A stretch of DNA of 64,000 bases from Pseudomonas sp. JQ170C (GTDB lineage Bacteria; Pseudomonadota; Gammaproteobacteria; Pseudomonadales; Pseudomonadaceae), in NCBI RefSeq assembly GCF_035581345.1, contig NZ_CP141608.1, positions 620,001-684,000 of the forward strand, written 5' to 3'. The notes under the pieces were generated by a model. It was not told the origin of the DNA and did no database searches. It worked only from the letters and a program-made list of their open reading frames with translations. Positions 56,788-64,000 of the stretch are shown here, piece by piece. Positions within the stretch are counted from its first letter, which is position 1; each line of letters opens with the position of its first letter. Both the position numbers and the translations under genes were made by a program.

Positions 56788-56818
56788 TTGACCTTGTCCC
56801 GATGGCAAGCTTGAAGCT
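56788..56818 (+). promoter_or_regulatory. CueR operator/promoter of copZ
   Basis: -35 TTGACC (56788-56793), 19-bp spacer, -10 GAAGCT (56813-56818). The dyad ACCTTGTC-N5-GGCAAGCT matches at six of eight positions between half-sites. Spacer and half-sites agree with the copA promoter in this window. Confidence 0.75.
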
Positions 56819-56846
56819 GTGCTCAAACCCACAGGAGGCAATCACC

Positions 56847-57044
56847 ATGCAAGTGTTCAACGTTCAAGGAATGACCTGCGGCCATTGCGTAAAGGCCGTG
56901 ACCCGCGCGGTACAGGCGCAGGATCAAGACGCCATTGTCGAAGTCGATCTGGCCCAGAAGCAGGTGAAGGTACAGAGCTCGCTGCAAGCCCCGCAGATTC
57001 TTGAGCTGATTCGCGAAGGGGGCTATCAGGCCGAAGCGGTCTGA
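56847..57044 (+). CDS. copZ: Copper chaperone CopZ
   Basis: A 65-residue heavy-metal-associated domain protein with the Cu(I)-binding motif GMTCGHC (Cys11, Cys14) and the ferredoxin-like fold pattern (VEVDLAQKQVKVQ). It should carry Cu(I) to CopA or CueR and buffer cytoplasmic copper. AGGAGG stands 7-8 nt before the ATG, and a CueR-type promoter is just upstream. Confidence 0.95.
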   Translation: MQVFNVQGMTCGHCVKAVTRAVQAQDQDAIVEVDLAQKQVKVQSSLQAPQILELIREGGYQAEAV

Positions 57045-57156
57045 CCCCGATGGCCCGTGGCAGGAATGAAGTTTCGTGCGCGGGCCAACTCTTCGCAGCG
57101 CAACCCCGGCAGGGCGGTTAGACTAGCGGACTTGCTTAGCCTGCTATGGATTTCCC

Positions 57157-58338
57157 ATGAACCTGCGAACCATCCTGATTCTGGGCGCCCTCAGTGCGTT
57201 CGGGCCCCTGGCAATCGACTTCTACTTGCCCGGCTTCCCGGCCATGGCGCTGGCGTTCGGCACCGACGAAAAACACATCCAGACCACCTTGGCGGCCTAC
57301 TTTCTGGGCCTGTCGATCGGCCAGCTGGCGTATGGGCCGGTGGCGGACCGTTTCGGTCGCAGGGTGCCGCTGTTGGTCGGGGTGATGCTGTTTACCCTGG
57401 CGTCGGTGGCCTGTGCCTTTGCCCCCACCCTTGATGCGCTGATCGTGGCACGGTTTGTCCAGGCCCTTGGCGGCTGCGCCGGCATGGTGCTGTCGCGGGC
57501 GATCGTCAGCGACAAATGCGATGCGGTGGCCTCGGCCAAAGTGTTTTCCCAGTTGATGCTGGTGATGGGGCTGGCCCCTATCCTGGCGCCGATGCTGGGC
57601 GGGGTGATGGTCAATCTGTACGGCTGGCAGTCGATCTTCCTGGCCCTGACCGTGTTCAGTGCGCTGTGCACCCTGGCGGTTGCCCTGGGCCTGCCGGAAA
57701 GCCTGCCGGCCAACCAGCCACGCCAGCCACTGTCCGGTGCCCTGCACCAGTACGGGCGCCTGCTCAAGGATCGGGTGTTCCTCGGGCATGCCTTGACCGG
57801 AGGCATCGCCATTGCCGGGATGTTTGCCTATATCGCCGGTTCACCCTTTGTCTTCATCAAGCTGTATGGCGTGCCGGCCGAGCATTACGGCTGGCTGTTC
57901 GGCAGCAATGCGGCGGGGTTCATCCTGGTGGCGCAGGTCAATGCGCGGCTGCTGGCCAAGCGCGGGCCGGCGTTCCTGCTGGCGCGCACGGTCTGGGTCT
58001 ACCTGGGGGCGGGGCTGACGCTACTGGCGGTCAGTGCGCTGCATCCGGCCATGCTGTGGCCATTGCTGATTCCACTGTTCATCTGTGTGGCGAGCCTGGG
58101 TTGCATCATTCCCAATGCCTCGGCCTGCGCCATGAGTGGTCAAGGCGCGCGAGCCGGGAGCGCCTCGGCGCTGCTCGGCTGCATACAGTTCAGCATTGCC
58201 GCCGGAGCGGCGGCGTTGGTGGGCGTGCTGCACGACGGCAGCGCGGTGCCGATGGCACTGGTCATCAGCCTCTGTGGCCTGGCAGCGACGGCGGTGGCCA
58301 TGGGCACGCGTCGCTTGCAGCTCAGCCGGCCCGTTTGA
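57157..58338 (+). CDS. Bcr/CflA family drug-resistance MFS transporter
   Basis: A 393-residue, twelve-helix major-facilitator antiporter of the Bcr/CflA branch (bicyclomycin, sulfonamide or chloramphenicol-type export in relatives). Signs are the start ILGALSAFGPLAIDFYLPGFP (the LxxFxxxxxDxYLP motif of the branch) and AYGPVADRFGRRVPLL (MFS motif A). It ends in an intrinsic terminator at 58578. Substrate unknown. Confidence 0.9.
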   Translation: MNLRTILILGALSAFGPLAIDFYLPGFPAMALAFGTDEKHIQTTLAAYFLGLSIGQLAYGPVADRFGRRVPLLVGVMLFTLASVACAFAPTLDALIVARFVQALGGCAGMVLSRAIVSDKCDAVASAKVFSQLMLVMGLAPILAPMLGGVMVNLYGWQSIFLALTVFSALCTLAVALGLPESLPANQPRQPLSGALHQYGRLLKDRVFLGHALTGGIAIAGMFAYIAGSPFVFIKLYGVPAEHYGWLFGSNAAGFILVAQVNARLLAKRGPAFLLARTVWVYLGAGLTLLAVSALHPAMLWPLLIPLFICVASLGCIIPNASACAMSGQGARAGSASALLGCIQFSIAAGAAALVGVLHDGSAVPMALVISLCGLAATAVAMGTRRLQLSRPV

Positions 58339-58486
58339 GTGGGTGCGGCGCCTGCAGGCGGGTTTGCAGGGTGTTGACGAAGGCGCGGGCTTCAGCCTCG
58401 CTACGGAAGCTCACCACATGCTGGTCCAGTCGAACCTGCCACGGGCAGCCTGGTTTTTGGCCTGATGCACTGACTTGAATAATCAT
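58322..58486 (-). CDS. Small conserved protein, unknown function
   Basis: A possible 54-residue protein (MIIQVSASGQKPGCPWQV start) on the minus strand at the 3' end of the MFS gene, overlapping its last 17 bp. It has an alternating pattern (LDQHVVSFRSEAEARAFVNTL) that could be a small strand-strand-helix fold. The ribosome site (AGG about 10 nt upstream) is weak. I recall similar short hypothetical proteins in other pseudomonads, but did not check. Confidence 0.5.
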   Translation of the reverse strand: MIIQVSASGQKPGCPWQVRLDQHVVSFRSEAEARAFVNTLQTRLQAPHPLKRAG

Positions 58487-58577
58487 CGCTGCATACCTGC
58501 GGTTGGCGTTGGCTGAAGAATTGTAGCGCTGCCTGTCAACAGGGAAATGGCCTGAGTCACTTGTCGGACTGACGGTC

Positions 58578-58612
58578 ACGCCCACCCCGAAAACGGGGTG
58601 GGCGTTTTGTTT
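58578..58612 (+). terminator. Intrinsic terminator of the MFS transporter gene
   Basis: A 12-bp stem (ACGCCCACCCCG / CGGGGTGGGCGT) with an AAAA loop is followed by TTTTGTTT. The T run is on the plus strand only; the hairpin also sits right after the stop of the convergent reductase gene. Confidence 0.9.
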
Positions 58613-59625
58613 CAAAAGCCTTCAAGCACGATTTTTCCCTTGGCCGCACCGCTTTCCAGGAGGGCATGGGCGCGGCGCAGGTTGGCCGCGTTGATGGTGC
58701 CGAAGTGCTCGCCCAGGGTGGTCTTGAGGGTCCCGGCGTCGATCAGCTCGGCGACCCGATTGAGCAGCTTGTGCTGCTCGATCATGTCGGCGGTTTCAAA
58801 CAGCGAGCGGGTGTACATGAACTCCCAGTGCAGCGACAGGCTCTTGCGCTTGAGCAGGCCGACGTCCAATTGCTTGGGGTCGTCGATCAGGGCCAGCTTG
58901 CCCTGAGGGGCCAGCGCCTCGACCAGCTGCGCGAGGTGCTGGTCGGTCTGGGTCAGGCTGGCCACGTGGGTGACCTGATCGATGCCTTGCGCTTTGAGCG
59001 CCTCGGCCAGCGGCTGGCTGTGGTCGACGACCAGGTCAGCACCCAGTTGGCGGACCCAGTCCTGGGTCTGTGGACGGGAGGCCGTGCCGATGACGGTCAG
59101 GCCGGTCAGTTGGCTGGCCAGTTGAGTCAGGATCGAACCCACGCCACCGGCGGCGCCGACGATCAACAGGCGCTGGCCCAGGTCGTCTCGGCCTTCAGCA
59201 ACTTGCAGGCGTTCAAACAGCAACTCCCAGGCGGTGATTGCGGTCAGCGGCAGCGCGGCGGCTTCGGCAAAACCCAGGCTCTTGGGCATATGGCCGACGA
59301 TGCGCTCATCGACGACATGCAGTTCGCTGTTGCCCCCGGCACGGGCAATGGAACCGGCGTAGAACACCTTGTCACCTGGCTGGAACAGGGTGACATCACT
59401 GCCCACCGCCTTGACCACACCGGCCACATCCCAGCCCAGCACCTTGGCGGTACCCGCGTCCGGCTGCACGTTCTGGCGCACCTTGGTATCCACCGGGTTC
59501 ACCGAGATGGCGCGGACCTCTACCAACAGGTCCCGCGCACCTGGCTCGGGGGCAGGCAGCTCGATGTCTTGCAGGGCGGCCGGGTCGGTGATGGGCAGGG
59601 AGTGGTAGTAGGCAATGGCTTTCAT
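58612..59625 (-). CDS. Medium-chain NADPH-dependent reductase (quinone oxidoreductase-like)
   Basis: A 337-residue member of the MDR superfamily. It has the GroES-like N-domain (MKAIAYYHSLPITDPAALQD start) and a Rossmann domain with LLIVGAAGGVGSILTQLA. Databases label this branch zinc-binding alcohol dehydrogenase, but the zinc-binding cysteines are not visible here, so it is more like an NADPH-quinone or enone reductase. Divergent from a LysR regulator, which likely controls it. Confidence 0.88.
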   Translation of the reverse strand: MKAIAYYHSLPITDPAALQDIELPAPEPGARDLLVEVRAISVNPVDTKVRQNVQPDAGTAKVLGWDVAGVVKAVGSDVTLFQPGDKVFYAGSIARAGGNSELHVVDERIVGHMPKSLGFAEAAALPLTAITAWELLFERLQVAEGRDDLGQRLLIVGAAGGVGSILTQLASQLTGLTVIGTASRPQTQDWVRQLGADLVVDHSQPLAEALKAQGIDQVTHVASLTQTDQHLAQLVEALAPQGKLALIDDPKQLDVGLLKRKSLSLHWEFMYTRSLFETADMIEQHKLLNRVAELIDAGTLKTTLGEHFGTINAANLRRAHALLESGAAKGKIVLEGF

Positions 59626-59740
59626 GACTGTCGTCCTCAGGGGGAATGGATGGACGCCATGATTGGTGCTTTCACTCCTGGTTAAAAGCCGATAAAACCA
59701 CAGATACTTTCAATATTTTTTTGTTAATGGAGGGCCTGCG

Positions 59741-60655
59741 GTGCGACTCGATGACCTGCTGTTGTTTGTCCGTGCTGCGGAGCTGGGCAGTTTGTCGGCT
59801 GCGGCACGCTTGCTCGACCTCTCTCCTGCGGTGGCCAGTGCAGCGCTCAAGCGCCTGGAGGGGCAATTGGGCGCACGCCTGCTGGCGCGCTCCACCCGCA
59901 ACCTGCGCCTGACGGCCGAGGGTGAAGGCTTTCTGGGGCACGCACGTACCGCCCTGGCAAGCCTGGAGGAGGGGCAGCGCCTGCTTGCCCAGGGCCAGGA
60001 CCAGGTGAGCGGGGTGCTGCAGTTGTCTGCGCCGTCGGATTTCGGTCGCAATGTGCTGTTGCCCTGGCTCGACGAATTGCAGCGTGAGCACCCGAAGCTG
60101 TCGGTCCGCCTGCTGTTGGGGGATCGCAATGCCGACCTGTTTCGCCAGGCCGCCGATGTTGCCCTGCGCTATGGCGCGCCGGAGGACTCCAGCCTGGTGG
60201 CACTGCCGGTCTGCCCTGACAACCGCCGCGTTCTTTGCGCGTCACCGGCGTACCTGGCGCGTCATGGCGAACCAAGGGAGGTGGCGCACCTGGCGCAGCA
60301 CAATTGCCTGCTCTATCAACTGGGTTCCCGGGTGCATGACCATTGGTGCTTTGGTCAGGGCTCGAACGAAGTGGGCCTGACCGTTCGCGGCGACCGCTTT
60401 TGCGACGATGCAGACGTGGTTCGCCGTTGGGCCCTGGCCGGCCAGGGCATCGCTTACAAGTCGTGGCTGGATGTGGCGATGGATATCCAGGAGGGGCGGT
60501 TGAAACTTTTGCTGGGGCATTTGCCGGGTGAGCCGGCGCCCTTCAACCTGATGTGCACGCACCGGGCTCAGTTGGGTAAACCGGTTCAGTTACTGCTTGG
60601 CATGCTTCGGGTGCGCTGCCAGGCCCTGCTTGACCTGCGTGCGCGGGCACAGTGA
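59741..60655 (+). CDS. LysR family transcriptional regulator
   Basis: The 304-residue protein has an N-terminal winged helix-turn-helix (LSAAARLLDLSPAVASAALKR) and a periplasmic-binding-like effector domain. It starts with a GTG that has GGAGG 7 nt upstream. It diverges from the medium-chain reductase across 115 bp, the classical layout of a LysR regulator and its target. The effector is unknown. A sequence like ELQREHPKLSVRLLLGDRNA places it near the CrgA-type branch that often regulates oxidoreductases. Confidence 0.92.
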   Translation: MRLDDLLLFVRAAELGSLSAAARLLDLSPAVASAALKRLEGQLGARLLARSTRNLRLTAEGEGFLGHARTALASLEEGQRLLAQGQDQVSGVLQLSAPSDFGRNVLLPWLDELQREHPKLSVRLLLGDRNADLFRQAADVALRYGAPEDSSLVALPVCPDNRRVLCASPAYLARHGEPREVAHLAQHNCLLYQLGSRVHDHWCFGQGSNEVGLTVRGDRFCDDADVVRRWALAGQGIAYKSWLDVAMDIQEGRLKLLLGHLPGEPAPFNLMCTHRAQLGKPVQLLLGMLRVRCQALLDLRARAQ

Positions 60656-61112
60656 TTGAGGCTACGGAACTTGCTATTTAGTGTGTGGCTTGTAGTTAAG
60701 TTCGTTGTAGGTTTTATCGCTTGTTTTTTGATGTCGATTATTGAATGCGCGAAGAACAGATATAGCCCGCGCGGCTCGACACAGTTTTTTCAAATTAAAC
60801 ATTTTGTAGCCTCGAAGATCAGAGTGTCCGAGGTTTGCAAGAGCAGGCGTTGCCTGACGCATTCGGCGCCGCCTGGCTCGGCAATCGTGCACGTAAAGCG
60901 GCTTATAATCGCTGCACCAGTCATTTCCAGCGAGAGACACTTCCATGCCAAAGGTCGGTAAGTAACGCTTCTCACTCGAATACTGTCTGAGGCACGCAGC
61001 CGGGGTCTATCACTTCAACTTCCTGCTTTTCTGGCATTGGGTACCTCGCAGTAAGTGCTGCTGGCATGGTTATTCAATCGACATCCGTCGTGATCTCTCA
61101 GGGAGTTGAGAA
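60656..61112. other. Gene-poor AT-rich gap with a possible promoter and a 6-codon ORF
   Basis: 457 bp without a supported gene. The first 170 bp are strikingly AT-rich for this genome. A consensus -10 box TATAAT stands at 60904-60909 with no clear -35. A mini-ORF (MPKVGK, 60945-60965) follows at a distance fitting an mRNA leader. An open frame of 101 codons from a TTG at 60656 is possible but has no ribosome site or family likeness. The region may hold a leader or remnant of a lost gene. Confidence 0.45.
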
Positions 61113-61829
61113 ATGAAACCTGTAACAAGTATCAGCCAGATCGCCAGCCTGCTCGCCGACCCTAAACGCAGCGCAATGCTCTGGGCCTTGATCGACGGCA
61201 TGGCGCGGCCGTCCGATGAACTGGCGAACCTGGCCGGACTGACCCCTTCTTCGGCGTGCGCTCACCTGGCCCGGCTGTCAGCCAGTGGCCTGCTCAAGCT
61301 GGAACCCCGGGGGCGCAAGCGTTACTTCAGGCTGGCCGGCCCGGAAGTCGGCGCTGCGGTGGAGGCCCTGGCCAGTGTTCAAGTCACTTCACGCGAGGCC
61401 AGCCTGGAGCAGGGCGTGGCCGGCATACCGCTGTCCATGCGCAGGGCACGGCTATGCGGCGATCACTTGGGGGGAGAGCTGGCGGCGGACCTGTATTTGC
61501 GGTTGTTCGAGGCCGGGTGGCTGGAGGGACTGGAACAGCAGATCGAAGTGACGCTGGAGGGACGGGCCCAGTTTGCCCGCTACGGCATCTTCATCGAGGC
61601 GCTGGCCCAGCATCAACGCCGAAGCTTCAGCAGTTGCCGTTGTTGTAGCGAATGGAACGATCACCGTCCGCACCTGGGTGGTGCGCTGGGCAGCAGCTTG
61701 TTGAAGCTGTTCATGCAATCGAGCTGGATTCGCGAGAGCGAGACTTCGCGCATGCTGCACATTACTGCGATCGGCTTGCACCAGATCAACCGGATCGCTG
61801 AACCGAGGGTGCTCAAGACCGCCGGCTGA
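61113..61829 (+). CDS. ArsR-type winged-helix transcriptional regulator
   Basis: A 238-residue regulator. The N-terminal third is an ArsR helix-turn-helix (LLADPKRSAMLWALIDGMARPSDELANLAGLTPSSACAHLARLSASGLL). The longer C-terminal region of unknown type contains CRCCSEWNDHRPHLGG, a Cys/His cluster that could bind metal. GGGAG precedes the ATG by about 8 nt. It has no coherent neighbour in this window, so its target is unclear. Confidence 0.88.
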   Translation: MKPVTSISQIASLLADPKRSAMLWALIDGMARPSDELANLAGLTPSSACAHLARLSASGLLKLEPRGRKRYFRLAGPEVGAAVEALASVQVTSREASLEQGVAGIPLSMRRARLCGDHLGGELAADLYLRLFEAGWLEGLEQQIEVTLEGRAQFARYGIFIEALAQHQRRSFSSCRCCSEWNDHRPHLGGALGSSLLKLFMQSSWIRESETSRMLHITAIGLHQINRIAEPRVLKTAG

Positions 61830-61831
61830 AC

Positions 61832-61907
61832 CTGTAGGAGCGGGCTTGCCCCGCGCGATGCGATGTAACGGTTGGATCGCTATCGCGGGGCAAGCCCGCT
61901 CCTACAG
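61832..61907. repeat. REP pair (inverted)
   Basis: Two inverted REP cores flank about 20 bp between the convergent ArsR regulator and the deaminase gene; arms carry CTGTAGGAGCGGGCTTGCCC and its complement. Confidence 0.9.
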
Positions 61908-61911
61908 GTGT

Positions 61912-62877
<966 letters not shown>

Positions 62878-63011
62878 TCATCAGGTGCGGTTGGCGCCAT
62901 TCTACAGGGTTGCCCGGTACTGGCGCACAAAGCTGACCAGACGGACCAGCACCGAAACCTTCTACAGTGACTACAGTCTCCTTGCCTCTAGCCAATGGAT
63001 GCGGCCTGCCG

Positions 63012-64000
63012 ATGCTTGCCCTGATCAACCAGGAAAAACCCCTGTTGCTGGCATTGTTGCTGGCGGTCGTGGCCTGGCCGTTGCAGGCGCAATTGCTCGG
63101 CCATGGGCACGCGCTGGCATTGCTGTCGGGCCTGGTGCTGGTGGCGGCGATCATCTGTGCGTCGATGCGGGTGGCCCAGCATGCCGAGCAACTGGCGGAA
63201 AAGGTCGGCGATCCCTACGGCACCATGATCCTGACCCTGTCTGCGGTGATGGTCGAGGTGCTGGTGCTGGCCATCATGATGAGCAACCAGCCGTCGCCGA
63301 CGCTGGTGCGTGACACCATCTATTCGGCGGTGATGCTCGATATTAACGGAATTCTCGGGCTGGCTGCCTTGATGGGCGGGCTCAAGCACGGTGAGCAACC
63401 CTATAACGATGATTCGGCGCGTACGTATAGCGTGATGATCATGACCGCCATGGGGGTGTCGATGGTGGTGCCTGAGTTCATTCCGCGCGCCGATTGGAAG
63501 CTGTATTCGGCCTTCACCATCGCCGCGATGTTGCTGCTGTATGCCTTGTTCCTGCGCATGCAGGTCGGTCCTCACAGCTACTTTTTCAGCTACAGCTATC
63601 CGCAGAAAAAACGCCGTAATCCCCTGCCGGTGCCGGTGAACAAGTTCCGCTCGATCTTCATCCTGGTGACCGGGGTGGTGGTGATCGGTGCGCTGGCCGA
63701 AACCATGTCGCATCCATTGGGCTACGGGCTCGAGGGCAGCGGTGCGCCACCGGTATTGATGGCGATTGTGGTGGCGGCGATTTCCGCCGCGCCGGAGATT
63801 CTCACCGCGTTGCGTGCAGCGTTGGCCAACCGCATGCAGTCGGTGGTCAATATCGCCCTGGGCGCGTCGCTGTCGACGGTGATATTGACCGTTCCGCTGA
63901 TGGAGGCGATGGCGCTGTACACCGGCCAGCCATTCCAGATGGCCATGACGCCGGTGCAGACGGTGATGATCTTCATCACCCTGATTGTCAGCGCCATCAA
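63012..64000 (+). CDS. Calcium/proton antiporter, ChaA-like (partial, 3' end outside the window)
   Basis: The first 329 codons of an inner-membrane cation/proton exchanger of the CaCA superfamily. The N-terminal half contains the alpha-1 repeat (EKVGDPYGTMILTLSAVMVEV) and the linker with PYNDDSARTYSVMIM. The second repeat appears near the end (MAIVVAAISAAPEILTALRAAL). It resembles E. coli ChaA (Ca2+/Na+ or K+/H+). The ATG at 63012 has only a weak ribosome site. The C-terminus is missing because the window ends. Confidence 0.85.
   Translation, partial: MLALINQEKPLLLALLLAVVAWPLQAQLLGHGHALALLSGLVLVAAIICASMRVAQHAEQLAEKVGDPYGTMILTLSAVMVEVLVLAIMMSNQPSPTLVRDTIYSAVMLDINGILGLAALMGGLKHGEQPYNDDSARTYSVMIMTAMGVSMVVPEFIPRADWKLYSAFTIAAMLLLYALFLRMQVGPHSYFFSYSYPQKKRRNPLPVPVNKFRSIFILVTGVVVIGALAETMSHPLGYGLEGSGAPPVLMAIVVAAISAAPEILTALRAALANRMQSVVNIALGASLSTVILTVPLMEAMALYTGQPFQMAMTPVQTVMIFITLIVSAI

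Noticed and set aside
60656..60961. 101-codon frame starting with TTG after the LysR gene
   Set aside because: No ribosome site, codon use unlike the neighbours, and it crosses the TATAAT box region; more likely non-coding.

Overview
The window reads as core chromosome of a Pseudomonas, most likely the P. putida group. This rests on the gene order fis-dusB-(DUF3426)-prmA-accC-accB-aroQ-dsbD-MCP-diguanylate cyclase, which matches the PA4843-PA4853 block of P. aeruginosa, on high-GC codon use, and on several copies of the short REP palindrome with core GGAGCGGGCTTGCCCCGCG that is typical of P. putida. The species call is inference from memory; no search was run.

Left part (1-25,700): a mostly minus-strand housekeeping block runs from truncated fis through dusB, a zinc-ribbon membrane protein, prmA, the acetyl-CoA carboxylase pair accC/accB, aroQ and dsbD, then a CtpL-like chemoreceptor and a GcbA-like diguanylate cyclase with two receiver domains. 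Plus-strand genes follow: a DUF2333 membrane protein, a Nudix hydrolase, a SUI1/YciH protein and speA. Next come a minus-strand MATE transporter, and then the alpha-2-macroglobulin lipoprotein and pbpC pair, with a small membrane protein inserted between them on the opposite strand.

Middle part (25,900-44,430): this is a cell-surface and adhesion region. A very glycine-rich repeat lipoprotein sits directly before a TpsB (FhaC/ShlB-type) outer-membrane transporter, with no recognisable TpsA partner. After a cluster of REP elements comes a complete Tad/Flp type IVb pilus locus: flp pilin with a REC-only regulator, rcpC-rcpA-tadZ-tadA-tadB-tadC-tadD, a small DUF3613 protein, regulator pprB, prepilin peptidase fppA, pseudopilin tadF, sensor kinase pprA and tadG. 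Genes rcpC to tadD are packed with overlapping or near-overlapping ends, so they form one operon; flp diverges from it across a 319-bp control region. tadG lies beyond pprA on the opposite strand, which differs from the P. aeruginosa order.

Right part (44,500-64,000): two paralogous DUF4136 lipoproteins, cmoM (tRNA wobble-uridine modification), a MazG-like pyrophosphohydrolase, a lipid-metabolism cluster (MaoC dehydratase, high-molecular-weight FabG, divergent thiolase), a bile-acid-symporter-family transporter with a divergent AraC regulator, and a RIO-family kinase. A copper-resistance group follows (cueR, copA, a secreted unknown, copZ) with two CueR-type promoters that can be read in the sequence. 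The end holds a Bcr/CflA drug exporter, a medium-chain reductase with a divergent LysR regulator, an AT-rich gap, an ArsR-type regulator, an adenine/adenosine deaminase and a truncated calcium/proton antiporter. No tRNA, rRNA, CRISPR array, insertion sequence, integrase or prophage gene was seen.
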